From Macrocystis pyrifera (taxonomy: Eukaryota > Sar > Phaeophyceae > Laminariales > Laminariaceae): DNA of 64,000 nt. The notes under the pieces are model-generated. The model made no database searches and had not been told where the DNA came from. It worked only from the letters and a program-made list of their open reading frames with translations. The position numbers and the translations under genes were made by a program. Position 1 is the stretch's first letter; the number at the start of each line of letters is the position of its first letter. Positions 47,305-60,200 of the stretch are shown here, one piece after another. The stretch covers positions 15,093,479 through 15,157,478 of the forward strand of contig JASSKH010000006.1 in the NCBI GenBank assembly GCA_031763025.1, given 5' to 3'.

Positions 47305-50300
47305 CTAAAAACATGAAAAAGAAAAAAAAAACACACACACACACAGCGGTTGTGAACGACGGCCAGACGAACGGATGCTCCCTCATTCGTTTTCATAAAC
47401 CCTCCGGTAATTTCCTGCATCAATCATACAACACAACTCTCCTTTCGTTTTATATTTTATTCGCTCCACATCGTTATGTTCTTTTGATATGGGGTCCCCT
47501 CGTTTTTTTTTTCGGTTGCGACTCATGTACACGGGGAATAAATCTCAGTTCAACATTAAAATCAGAGGCAAACGGGAATTATACTCATGCAGTAGGCCAG
47601 AGTGGTGCGGTGATAACAGCCGTCTGGTGGGAGCTTACAGCAGCACGACAATAATTATTAACATGCTGCCTAGGCATGTGCCGAAGACCTCCGTGCATTG
47701 GTCTTTGGGTACACCCCCTCATGTGTTGATGGCCTCACAGTAGTGGACATTTGGCCACATCAACACATCAACATATCAACGCATCAACCCGAGCCGCTTC
47801 GTGTGAGCGATTCTGCAAGGAACGAAATGTGCATGCTTTCGACATTTTGTCCCAAAGGGGTTGTGATTAAGAACCAAATGTGTCAGGAGGCATACCAAGC
47901 AAGGGAAAACGCGCGCTGTCACTCGCTAACATCTAGTGTGTTGGCGGCAGTCAAGGCCAATTTCAAATGCTAATGCCCTCGATGAAATGCATTCGAGCGC
48001 TGTCCTCAGTCTTATTTTATGTGAAGTTTCAGTTGGAGTTGGTGAGAGAGACGAGAGAGACCAGTCGGCACCGGCACAGAGGGTACCCCAGCAGGTGGAG
48101 TTTGGCTCAGAGTGAGCGCCTGCGTGGTGGCTATCGGCACTACTCGTGGTCGCACTGGGCGGGGATATGGGATATTCGTCGCGGTTCGTAAAGGGCATTC
48201 AATATCCTACATACAATTCTGCTTCGTGTTGTTGGTAGTGATGCAACAGACTCTTCCGCACCTTACTATTACTAAAAGAGCTAAGCGAGTGTGGGAACGA
48301 CGAACGCAACATATCCACGGCGGCAGTGGTCAAGCTCCTAACAGCATAGAGCTACTTCGTTGGCGGGTGTTGTATTGTCATAGATGTGTTGTCGTCATTC
48401 TCAGCCTGGTCATTATAGTACTAAAGACAGATGTCCCGCCAGCTGGACCGGAACAGGCGACAGGTGCTGCCAGCCGGCAGAGACTCCGGGCACACAACAA
48501 GCCAGGGACGACCTCGGGGACACAGGAACAACACTTCGGTTTCAGAAGCCGCAACGCACCACGGCAGCACGAGCACCTGCACCAGTACTACCGCCACAGC
48601 ATTGGGATCGATTTCATGGAGATAATCGGTTTCGCAGTGCTAAGTACATTACTTGAGCGATGCGCGTCACAGCGCAGAAACCTTGTACAACTACAACTTC
48701 CTGTTGCGCGAGCTTGTCTCTGTCTAGGATAACGCATGGTCACTGGATGTCTTGGATGTTCACGGGTGGAAATAGCAGTTTAGTGTGAAGAACACAAAGA
48801 CCCAGAGCGTATACCAGGCGGTGTCTGGTACCAAGCAGCCCTATTTTGGTTTACCGCGTGAAATGAACGCAATTAAGTGCACACACAGCAATTCGATACG
48901 AGTCGACGCGAGAAGACTACTGTGTCAGTTGCGAGTCTTGAGTGGGGTACCTGATTCAAAAAGAGGCCAACCGCGTGTTTATTCGGGGGGGCCTATATCA
49001 CTTTTAATTTGAAATTCTGGCTTCTGGACAAGCCGTGGTCGCATGTGTCGTCCCTTCTCCGCTTGTTATCGCCCAGACGGTTCAGCATTCCCGACTGCTC
49101 GTCGATTTTCATCGAGTTTTGCCAACTAACCCTCTGAAACGAGATACAGTCCCCAGGCCGGCGGAAAGAGCTTATCTGCTTATAGTAGTAGTTGCTCGGT
49201 ATCTGTCTCGCTTCGTTCTCATTTTGGTCGTGCCGTCTTATTTTAACTACTTACTGCTGTGGAGACCATTTTGCAAAACTCTGAGTTTTCCAAATACGCA
49301 GCTTGTTATAATCAGACATGGCGATCCTTAATATCTAGTGTGTACGGTGGTTTTTGTTTCAAGTGCTCCTTTTTCACTGCATGCCCACGATTAGTCACTC
49401 TGACAGCACCCCAGACAGCAGGCGTGTTCCTCTCTGTGTTCACGACTACCGTGCGTTTCGTAAGGTGCAGGCAGCACTCCAGACAGCAACCGCTGTAGTC
49501 AGCATCATAGCCACGAGTTGGTTAGTTATGGGAACGGGGGGAACTCTATGCTGTAGTTCAGGGGATATACCCGCGACCATGTTAGTTGAGTTTGCACATT
49601 GTTTTCATGTTGTGTGTGCCTTCTTCGTCTCGTGTATTTTTAGGTGGGAAGAGTCGTGCTTCCCAGCCGATTAAAAAAAAAAAACGGTTTTTCGGATCTT
49701 CCCAGGGCTCCAGCACCTTTGTGTGACCACGGACTCCTCGATTCAAAAGGTAATGTGAGAACAGCAGTCAAATCACGATTCTCTTCAATGATGTGACAAA
49801 AGGCACGCCTGCCCTGTTGTGCTGCTGTGAACTTGGCGTATTTGATTATACCCTATTAGTTAGAACAAATCACACCCACCGACTCCTCTCGAATAACGTT
49901 TGCTACTACCGTAGGTACCCCTATTAATAGCACTGCTGACCACTCTCAACATATTGGCGTCCAAGCCTAAGGCCCTTCCAAAATAACATAAATGTAAGAA
50001 GCGTTTTGATCGAAATATTAGTACCCCAACGGTCTTATTTTCTGCCCGGTCAGAGTCTATTGGCATTTCGCATAGATCATGTGATGATGACGTGGTCGAG
50101 TATCAGTGGGGTACCCGATTCAGGAGCCCTTCGTGCTATACGCGTGCTCGAGAGTGCTCTCAGTGCGGGGCATGCCCTTCTCAACGCTTCCTGCTCCATA
50201 CGTGCATGCTTCTTATAATCTACAAGGATATTGGGCATGCATGCTCTTCTCGTGTCCTCGTAGGATTGAGTCCCTCGGTTCAACACCATTTCCCTTGATT

Positions 50301-52300
50301 GGGTGGGGTGTCCACAGACAAGAAGAGTTAAACACACAGCGGTGGTGTTTTTCGTTTTCAACAGCATTTCCCTTGTTAATAACGCTCTTCACACCTCCTG
50401 CTCCTTACGTGCATACTTGTGGTGTTGGTGCAGCAGTATGGTATCTATACTCGTTCGTGCTCGAGAGCCCTCTGCGCGGGGCATGCTCTTCTTGTGTCTT
50501 CGTATGGTTGAACCCCTCGGGTGGTGTTGGTAGAGTATGTATGGGTATGGGTATGATTTTGGTACGGTACGGTGTGGCATGGTGCGTGGTGTGGCACGGT
50601 ACGCGATATGGTATGTTGGCATGGTATCATGGTACGGTTTGTTTGGTGGATAAACTGTATGGAAAAATCACGGTGCGTGATAAGGTATGTTGGTGGTATG
50701 GTATGATGGTGCGGTGTGGTAGATATGTTACATGACTAAATATCGCCTGGTGGTATGTTATGTTTCAGTTTATTTATAAGTAAGGTCTGTGAGAGTCGAA
50801 TACGTCTTATGAACATCTGTAATGAACTAACATATAGATCATTGGAACGAATTACTTTCAATTCGAAGATGTAGGGGATGCGGACAGACAACCAAATCTG
50901 CAATTTCCAAAATAGACTCAGTTTTACAAACTAAGAATTTGATGTATTTTAGGGGAAGCTAGCACCCTGAGGAATGCGTTGTCAAGTACCCGCGCGCAGG
51001 CGTTTCGGCAACGTGTACATACCACTTGGAATTAGAGTAAGGGGTTTGAAACCAACATCCGTCTTTCGTAGATGTAGAACACTTGATGCAAATATGTAAG
51101 AATCCTGAGTTTTTTAGCCCATTTTTGGGCCCAATACCTTACTACCCATCATGGAAACGTAGTTTTGTCTCTCACAGCATCTTCGACGACGACTTCCTAA
51201 GATATGTACCATCTACCTGGAGAACAGCAATCTTCTAGTGAAGGCCATTTCTTCGTCGGTGATGTAGCCATTGTGCTATGCTCCCTTGCGTGAAATAAAA
51301 CATTTCGGCGTTTAGGGGAGTTTTTCGAGCTACTCGCTCGCAACTTCGAATACACGAAAACATCTCGTGAGTCGTTTCTCGCTGCCTATGACTGCCGTCT
51401 GGCGCACCCGACGCCCTCACGCACCCATCATGAGCATCCCTCGATTTCGCGGGCTGTAGTTTCGTGTGAGGAGCTCTAGCTGCCCGCAAGTGAAGTGCAA
51501 ACGTTCAGTTGGGGGTTGCTTTTAGTCTCATTTTGTGCACCCCAATTTTCGAGCGATTTCGATCACTGGAGCACCTGTAAGTCGAGGTGTAGGCCTCTGT
51601 TGAGAACCTGCAGGGGATTCATCTCGAGAGAAACACAAGTTGCTGTGCTGAACTTCTAACAAGTCACCGTCGCTCTCCGGTAAGCACGAACCAGCCGAAG
51701 TTCTAAACGCAGCGAGTTGAGATGGCGATGGTTTTCTCTGTTCCGATAAACATCTATAATTAGAGTGACCGGAAACCCGGGGACCAGGAGACCTTGGGTG
51801 CCAGCGTGGCCTTAAGGGGCGAAAGTGCTGTCTTCTCTGTAACATCACTGGGGAACGCACCTGGTATGGCAGTAATCAGAACCAAATATGATGTGTAAAC
51901 ATACCGGGATACATGCTGTTTAGTTCCTTCGTGGGTTACGATTACTATGGCCCCCGTAGTATTAATAGAAATAGCACCCCCTCGTCCCCTGCGCCCTTCG
52001 TCAAATTTCGAACAGGGTCCGGGATGATACATGTCCCACGAGAAATTTCAAAATTCCACCTTCAAACACAAGCCCAGCGATTTGAGGGAAAGCATACAGC
52101 TTCTATACACACAACACAAGAGGTTGCGTAGATACTGCACTTCGATTGAACTCTCAACATCCCTGCGCGCTCTTGACTGCACTTTGCACAATGATAGGCA
52201 TTACCGTTACGTACAGTCGCAGAATACGGTGCACAGGACGCGGAATGACAGCGGCGGCGATCATAATTAAATACCACCCCGTACCGATCGTACGTACTCG
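47305..52300. other. No confident gene; possible long APC11 first intron
   Basis: If the candidate first exon at 54061 is right, this is APC11 intron sequence. A 206-codon plus-strand frame (48112-48732) is the longest unexplained ORF, but its composition is not protein-like and no domain is seen. Nothing recognisable lies in 48733-50139 or 50740-52300. Confidence 0.4.
50140..50540 (+). repeat. Tandem repeat of about 300 bp, partial copies
   Basis: GTGCTCGAGAGTGCTCTCAG, GCGGGGCATGC, TTCTCGTGTCCTCGTA and CCTGCTCCATACGTGCAT recur as GTGCTCGAGAGCCCTCTGCG, CGGGGCATGC, TTCTTGTGTCTTCGTA and CCTGCTCCTTACGTGCAT about 300 bp later. Followed at 50545-50735 by a GGTAC/GGTAT pentamer-like tract. Confidence 0.7.
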
Positions 52301-52308
52301 TGCCCTAA

Positions 52309-53168
52309 GGCCAATTCTTATGCAGTCGGAAACTAGGATTGAAAAAGCCGGTTTCCGATCGGTTATTTTGCCGACTGGATTATGAATAGCTACCCTTCTT
52401 ATCGTTCGTCGGACCGAATACACAGTTTTTGTGCTTTTTCTGGAGACGTTTGATGTAAGGGGGTGACTTTCAATAGATTGACTAGTATTAGCTCCAAGAA
52501 AAAAGGGTACATAGGGCAGGCGGAAGTCGGTTCGAAACTGCTTCCCTCGCCGTAACGCTCGTGGGGTCAGAGAGGTCTTCATTTTCCAGCAGCTGCGCCC
52601 AACCACACATACATGTTGATGTCTCGCTTCTTCCTCGAGCAGCGTGTGAGCTGCACACGCGGAGCGTTCTCCTCCATCTCGTCCTCGAGGCCATCGCGGC
52701 GCTGGGTTTCTTCGAGAGTCGCTAAAGCTACAGCCAGCGCAGCAGTTGGTAAAAGGTCATCGATACCGCGCACTGTGGCCATCGGGTGCTGTCACGCGCA
52801 GCAATTTTGCTGACGGGGGTAGATAAGGATGTATCACGCTGACTCGCGCCGAGCAGCAGCAGAAGTGACCGCAGCCAAGCCAGCGTCGCAGATGTCGTGG
52901 TGTGGGGTCGTGTCGTATGTGGTGTTGTTGTGTGGGTGTGTGATATTCGTACGACTATGCGGCGGGACTTCCTAACAAATCCGATGCATGAATACGACTG
53001 GCGCGTTGGATCGAAAATCTCAGTTTTTTTTACTGTCTCGTCCGGTTGGAAATCATAACCGAAAAATCTTGGATTGAAAAGGCGCTTTTCAACTGCATAA
53101 GAATGCCATTTTTGTCTCCGATCGGAAACCTTTTTCAGTCCTAGTTTCCGACTGCTTGAGAAGTGGCC
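52309..53168 (-). mobile_element. PIF/Harbinger-type DNA transposon remnant with TAA target duplication
   Basis: The left end GGCCAATTCTTATGCAGTCG continues GAAACTAGGATTGAAAAAG. The reverse complement of the right end is GGCCACTTCTCAAGCAGTCG, continuing GAAACTAGGACTGAAAAAGG. The 860-bp element is flanked on both sides by TAA (52306-52308 and 53169-53171), the TWA duplication typical of PIF/Harbinger. Inside, the minus strand carries a 67-codon frame (52782-52579, MATVRGIDDLLPTAALAVAL onward). In another frame it has RGKQFRTDFRLPYVPFF, resembling the N-terminal part of Harbinger-like nucleases. The catalytic region is absent, so this is a non-autonomous, internally deleted copy with the frame broken at least once. 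Confidence 0.8.
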
Positions 53169-53310
53169 TAACTAAGAGCTGCGGTTACTGAAAAACGTTC
53201 TATAAATGATTATTTAAAATTGTCCTGTTGACCCGGGCAGCATCCAGGGGAGCCGCTGGCCTACATCTCTGACAAGAAATTACGTACAGAATACGCGCGT
53301 TCGGTTTACC

Positions 53311-53487
53311 ACTATACTTTTTTAAAAATTTTAATTACGTCAGCTGTGAGTTCGACTGATTAAATAGTGAAAAATGGAATATAGACGAGACGTATTACGC
53401 AGCTTACAAAGTTCAAAGTTGAGTATCAACTACTTAATTAATCAGTCGAACTCACAGCTGACGTATTTCAAAATTTATAAAATAGTT
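53311..53487. mobile_element. Hairpin repeat with perfect 27-bp arms
   Basis: ACGTCAGCTGTGAGTTCGAC plus TGATTAA at 53337-53363 is perfectly inverted at 53438-53464; AT-rich flanks extend the pairing. The right half plus TATCAACTACTTAATCAG recurs at 56400-56500. Pieces (CACAGCTGACGTATTTCATA, GGAATATAGACGAGA) recur at 54672-54740. Both 0.8-kb MITEs lie next to copies of this repeat. Confidence 0.75.
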
Positions 53488-53703
53488 GTTGGGCGGGTCG
53501 GGCGCTTCATACACCAGGCTTGAACCCTCTACCAGTACGAGTGTACGATAACATGTAGCACTTTACTACTCGTAACACCATTATTTCATGTCCCGTTCCC
53601 CATCTCCCTTGTCTTTTGCGCTTGAGCGCTGAGCGCGCTCTCTAGGCCTTGGTTTGATTGCGCCGCATTATCATCCTCCTGCCCCGAGTTCCGTTTCTCA
53701 CCC

Positions 53704-53804
53704 TGCAGCAGCAGCAGCAGCAGTGGGAGTGGGAGGAAAAGGGTTTAGTCCGCCAGGAAGATTAAATTGACATGACCAGGATGCGCGGGGCGAGAAACGG
53801 ACCA

Positions 53805-53837
<33 letters not shown>
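53704..53837. repeat. CAG and CTG repeats in inverted orientation
   Basis: Six CAG units at 53706-53723 and about eleven to twelve CTG units at 53803-53836, roughly 80 bp apart. Together they can pair. Minus-strand reading gives a Ser run that is an artefact. Confidence 0.9.
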
Positions 53838-53838
<1 letters not shown>

Positions 53839-54038
53839 TATAACGTAATGGCGAGACAGCCAGGGAGAGATGTTAACGGAAAGAAGAGAAAAAATAAAAA
53901 AAAAAAACTAAAAAAAAGACAAATTATATTCAATCACTGGATAATCATCGCGGAAGGAGGACGGCAGTACAGGTAACGAGCGCGAAATAAAACCGAAACC
54001 ACAGGATGAACATAACACATCTGCTCGTCACACAGCAC

Positions 54039-54061
54039 TCACTTTTGACCTTGACCTTCAT
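54039..54061 (-). CDS. APC11: Candidate first exon of APC11 (MKVKVK)
   Basis: On the minus strand ATGAAGGTCAAGGTCAAAAG followed by TGAGTGCTG encodes MKVKVK, the conserved APC11 N terminus (MKVKI in animals and plants). The best donor, A/GTGAGT at 54042, leaves one base, but exon 47304 needs two. The next donor, GA/GTGCTG at 54038, fits and gives MKVKVKSEWHGVAVW, one residue longer than usual. The implied intron is 6.7 kb. The motif match is good, but distance and phase leave real doubt. Confidence 0.42.
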
Positions 54062-54282
54062 GCTCGAAGCGTACAGCGAACGTTGAACACACAGGGATAA
54101 AACAGGTAACTGGTAAAAGGCTTCCTGAATTTACAATTTACTCTGTCGACTTCCCCGAACCACACCGCCGCGAGGAACATGGAACTCCTTTTTGACCCCC
54201 ATCCTGTGCCTGCTTGGAAAGTGTTCCCTTCTCTCCTGCTGTTCAGGACTCCTGATTCCTAGCTTCTCAGACGAAGCACAAC
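54062..54282. promoter_or_regulatory. Possible shared promoter of APC11 and the oxidoreductase
   Basis: About 220 bp between the candidate APC11 start (54061, minus) and the oxidoreductase ATG (54283, plus). No specific element is recognised. It depends on the APC11 first-exon call. Confidence 0.3.
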
Positions 54283-57200
54283 ATGGCGGAACCTGCGGCA
54301 AGCGCCTTGCGTCGACAGCCGTGGAACCCCATCCTGGCAGGGATTATGAGAGGTTTGAATCGCATGACAACTACCGTGCCCCCTCCCCCATCTTCGAGCG
54401 AAGGGGACAAAATACTAGTGGTTCAAGTCCACCCCTCCGGAAAGGCTCCGTCCTATACGTTGGCGCTGGGCAACGCCGTGTGCGATTCGCTGAAGGCCTC
54501 AGGTGCGTTGCGCTGCTACTCTGTGGTATCGTTTCGATGCGCTGGCTCTGTGGTTGTTGAACCTCCCCGTATCTCGTGGTCGAAGCTTGCCATACACCTT
54601 GGCGTTGCAGAACGGCGTAGGAATACATTGCCAGCTACGAACCAGGTACGAACCACTCTTTTTTTTTTTCACAGCTGACGTATTTCATAATCATCTCCAT
54701 TTTATAAAATCAAATGGAATATAGACGAGAGACGTATTAAACGGCGAACACTAAGACCTATCCCAATGGAAACGCGAAGTCCGAAAGTTTTTTTTCAAAA
54801 ATATTGCTTCGAAAAAACAGCCGAAAATATCCTCGTACCGCCGCTGTGGGAAAAAAGGGGAATTTTTTTTGTTTTTTTCTTCTTTTTTTTCCAACGGCTG
54901 CAGGCGGCGCAATTTGTTTTCTCTCGTTGTCAACACGCTGATAAAAATCAGCTCGTGCGACGATAGATGCTCGATCTCGGTATAGACTCAACCCAAGGCC
55001 AACCCGCTTGGTGTCGGGCAAGGCCAACGAGTATTAGTATAGATGACGGCATCGAAGATAGAAAGTGAATACATGCTCTAGGGGGCGAGAGCTTGCCGGC
55101 GGCGTCCTGCGGTATACTCCCAAACCTGAAAAAAAGCCTGTTTTTCGCCATTCGAGACGGATCGAGAATTTTTGTCTTCTGTTTTGTACACACCAGCGGC
55201 TATTTGCTTTTTTACGTACGCCTGGCCAGCGCCCGCCGCACGTCACTGGCCATTGTGCGAAGACGGTGACCCAAGGGTGGGTCGGAGCCCCTAACGAGCG
55301 CACTCCGTTGAGAATTCATGACGCAATCGTTGGTTTTGTCTATCGATGTCTGTCGAGGACTCGGAATCTCGCCGCTTCGAACCAAAGATCGGCCTGAATT
55401 TTTCTCAAGCCGATCTTGGCCCAACATCGGCCCCAGATTTGTTTTTTTCGGGCTTTTCCAAAATTTGGAAACTTTTTTTTTTTCTGAACGTGCCCATAGG
55501 AAGCGTGTTCTATTTTTTTTTGGCGGGTATCTTTGGGATTCAAACTTTTTATTGATACTTCGCTTTCCCATTGGCATAGGTCTAAATTTCGTTATTTGGA
55601 AATAAAATTTCAATTCCAATGAATTTTAATTTGATTTCGAAAAAAACTGTTTGTATCCTATCGGGAAACGGCGCATTCATTGTCAAACAAAAAGGAAATC
55701 GAAACAACCTGGTATAACGCAGCGCGTCACACAACGCCCAGCCGACAAACAGCGACGAGCGCAGAGGAGAGCGAAGGTTTGCGTTGTCGCGTGCGCGCCG
55801 CCGCCAGCATTTTTTTCTTTTTGGTGGCGCAGGATAGGAGGCTCTCACTCTCAGGGTGTCTTGGGTGGGGGGGGGGGGTCCTCAAGCGCCACGTGCGGAA
55901 CAGCAACGGTGGTGCAGCTATCGAGGTCTCGAGTGCATCCTCTGTTTTTTTGTTCGTTTGCTCGGTTTTCGTGATGGTTGGTCGATCGAGCAGGCCGAAA
56001 ATTGGGCTTGCGGCCGCGATGATTTATTTTGAGGCGCCACCGCCGGGGTACAATGTGCTATGGTCTGTGGCCGTGGGCGCAGCTATTGCCCCGCGCCAGT
56101 CGTTGAGGTTCGCGTGTTATCGCCTTGACGGTGGTCACCGAAGCGGCCAAGAATCACCCCAGACTCCAGCGGGGGTGTTGACCCACCATGAACATGCTAC
56201 ATCAAGGCTGATCAACTCCCAAATTCGAAATTGAAATTAAAAAAGTCACACGAGAAAAGTCCCAAAAGACTTTTCACTCAAATTGCTTTTTTTTTTCTAA
56301 TTTGCCCCTTCGAATTCTGCCTGGTCATTCACTCTTCGGCCAATCAGATGCAAATTAAATTAGAAAAAAAAAAAAAATCAAATTGAAAGAACCTGAAGTC
56401 CTCGATAAGATGGACCCTTATGCAGCTTGCAAAATTGAGTATCAACTACTTAATCAGTCGAACTCACAGCTGACGTATTTCATAATTTTATAAAAAAATC
56501 GAAAGGGATTTAGACCTATGCCATTGGAAACGCGAAGTCGAAAAGTTTTCTTTCAAAAATATTGCTTTGAAAAAACAGCCGAAAATATCCTCGTACCGCC
56601 GCTGTGGGAAAAAAGGGAAAAAAATGGTTGATTTTTTCCTCTTTTTTTTCTAACGGCTGCAGGCGGCGCATTTTGTTTTCTCTCGTTGCAATTGTCAACA
56701 CGCTAATAAAAATCAGCTCGTGCGACGATAGACGCTTGATCTCGGTATAGAGTCAGCCCAAGGCCAACCCGCTTGGTGTCGGGCAAGGCCAACGAGTGTA
56801 GATGACGGCCTCGAAGATAGAAAGTGGATACATGCTCTAGGGGGCGAGAGCTTGCCGGCGGCGCCCTGCGGTATACTCACAAACCTGAACACAAGCCTGT
56901 TTTTTGCCATTCAAGACGGATCGAAAACTTTGTCTTCTGTTTTGTACACACCAGCGGCTAATTGTTTTTTATCGTACGCCTGGCCAGCGCCCGCCACACG
57001 TCACTGGCCATTGTGCGAGGACGGTGACCCAAGGGTGGGTCGGAGCCCCTAACGAGCGCACTCCGTTGAGAATTCATGACGCAATCGTTGGTTTTGTCTA
57101 TCGATGTCTGTCGAGGACTCGGAATCTCGCCGCTTCAAACCAAACATCCGCCTGAATTTTTCTGAAGCCGATCTTGGCCCAACATCGGCCCCAGAGTTGC

Positions 57201-60200
57201 TTTTTTTTTTTTCTAAACGTGACCATAGGAGGCGTGTTCTAACTTTTTTTTGGCGGGTATCTTTGGAATTCAAACTTTTTATGGGAACTTTGCGCTTCCA
57301 TTGGCATGGGTCTTAGGCCATATTTTTATGCTGTTTCCTACTGGTATGCGATTCGATATTTGAGCTTCAGATTTTGACCCGATCGCATTTTCGTTCTTCA
57401 CGTTAAACAGGTCTTGCTACTCGTCAACATCCAGCACAACCAGTGTCCGTGCCGATTATTCAATCCTAGAGAGATACAAGTTCTCTGGTCACAAAACTAC
57501 GCCACAGAGACACGACATTGTTATGCAGTAAGCAGAGTAGACAAACGCAATGCCATGTCATCATACTGGATACGACAGGCACAGCATACACATTCTATGG
57601 AAGAGAGATATTAAAAGAAAACGAACAGACGAACAAGGAAACATGGGTTTAGGGTACACGTACTTGATTTTGTTGTGTTTCCTGGTTCCCCAGCTCGAAA
57701 ATCGGTATAATTTGAAGACGAAAACTCTACCCCTGACATGTGTCAAACAGAATTTCTCGTAGCAGGTGCCACCACGACTACTGCTGTACGACATCTACAT
57801 CAGAGCTTCTCCGCCCCCTCATCAGTAGGAGGGTGACAGTACCACCTGCAGCATGTCTTGGGGACACGGCCCGAACGTTGCTGTGGACAGACACATTGTG
57901 CCTACGAGTACTCGTAGATTTGTAGAGTTGGGTTTCGTTCGGTAGAACTAAAGAAACAAAAGACCGTCATGATATTTTACCGTTCCGTTTTTTTCAAAAC
58001 CATGGCCCAGCCAGGTGCCTCTAGAAACACGTTGCCGCACCTACCGTAGCTCGACCAACTCTGAACGACTTACAACCGCGCCAACACGAGAAGGTTTCGT
58101 TGATATTTTTGCATGTACAGAGCCCTTTGGGGCTGGCATTGGTGCCGTTTGCGTTGAGCGCGGTGGACCAACGTGGCCAAAACAAATGCTGAATCACACA
58201 CACTTATAGAGAAACTTAAAACCAAGGTACCCTAGACTCGTCCGACCCGTTATGAAGAGGTTTTTTTCTCTTGGAAAACTAAGAAAAAAGAGGCTCGCGC
58301 GCCTCATGATGATGTGATAGTATCGTATCAATATCACTTCGAGTCTGGGCATAGTTGTTACTATTTTCGAGGATTGATACTGCGAGTACTGGGGGTACCC
58401 AGAACAAGGTTTCAGACCGATGTTAATCGAAACAGTGTCTCACATACCATAGACAATAATGTACCTGCTATGAATACGTCCTTTAGGGCACGAGGTGCGG
58501 GTGACCAACCTGTACGACGAGAAGTTCCAGCCAGTACTGGGGGGGGACGAGCACCGAAGATTCTTGACAGCGTACCGTGAAGACTGCCTGCAGGAGGATA
58601 TGAAGAGCCACGTGGATAACTTGCTGTGGTGCTCGGGGTTGGTGCTGTGCTATCCAACGTGGTGGTACTCTTTCCCCGCTATCTTGAAGGTAATCGTGTG
58701 CAGAGATACTGTAGTAACTACCTGGTAGACTGCACCAGTACTCTTAACATCCACTTAAACGTTGACCTTCGTATGAATTGTGCTTGTACCTTGGCTTTTG
58801 TACGGACTATGAACGGACTGCATAGGGATACAAACTGTTCCTACCTATGATATCTGGTCTGAATTTCCAAGTAACATGACCGTGGCACGTGCGCGCTGTG
58901 GTAAATGAGTTGGTGGTCGTTGTGTCGCCGCTTCCCATGATCGTCTGTCTGTGTCAAGCGCAGGCCATGCAGATCAAACTTGGTAACGGGCGTGTTTTTC
59001 ATTGCGCCTTGCATTACGCCCGCGTTGCGAAGGAAACGGATTCTATGCCATACCAACTGCGGTAACATTAGGACTTGCGGGATTACCTTGCCGGGACGAC
59101 TAAAGTTACAAAACTACTATGTGCTGGGACGACTTGGGATGCCTTGTTGTTGTTAGCCCGTACACGAGATCACGAACGGGTGATCGCACAGCTGTGCCAT
59201 CGTCTTATTAATAGCCATTTTAACACTGCACTGCACTGCACTGCACTGTACGTGTACGTACATATATTCCACTCTAATGAGAAATATTAGTATTAGTATT
59301 AGTGTTAATAACTTATCGTGAAAACGGGAGTGCGATCCTATACGGGTTAAGATTGGCCGAAAGGTGAAAATCAATGCTGGAATCACAACCGCAGCCCCCA
59401 CATGTCCCTACTGCCTCGTGCTGTCGTATCATGTAACGTTGTGGTGCCTCTATCCTTCACCCCCGCCCCCTCCCCCCGACACAGGGCTGGCTGGACCGAA
59501 GTTTTATGCCAGGCGTGGCCTTTGACATTGCCAACGGTGTGGACAGACCTCACGCTAGGACGGGTCTCGTCAGTCGCCTCGTCAACATCCGAAAGGTCAG
59601 GCCAAGATCCCTTTGAAAGTGCATGTCTGCGGCATGACTCGAACATTCTAAAGGCAAGAAGAGGCGCCATGATTCCGTATACACGAGCCTCCGCCACCGC
59701 AAAAGCTGGAGACATCAGAGCATGGTAACACGACAGCGTTGATTTTAAGGGTTGCAATCCTTTGGTGGCGTCATGTTAGGTCCAGTTCTCAACAGCCACT
59801 CAACCCCGGGTAGTGTTTTTTGTTAGATACGCTCCATATCCACTGAACTACCAGGTATTCGTCAGCGCGAACTTAAGAAAGAGTGTGATCATGGTAATGT
59901 CTATACATGCCATGTATTTTATTACAATAGTGCAAGACGTGCAAACGACGTGCAAACCGCGCTGACCATCACGATTGTTTCTTAGAGGACTGATTGGTTC
60001 GCGTTGTGCTCGATGAGTAGCGCATTGATTAGTTTTTTTATGCCCCCCATTCGAGGTATACAAACCTTGCTAGACATATCATGGACACAAATGGTCGTCA
60101 TATCTTATCGTCCTGTTTACCTTGGTTTTCTTTTACTGTAGAATTGTTTTCACATTAATAGTATTATTTAGTCGTATCATTAAGACGGTAGGGTTGCACC

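Noticed and set aside
48112-48732. 206-codon plus-strand ORF as a gene
   Set aside because: Amino-acid use is random-like, no domain or homology is recognised, and there is no splicing evidence. It is kept only as a note.
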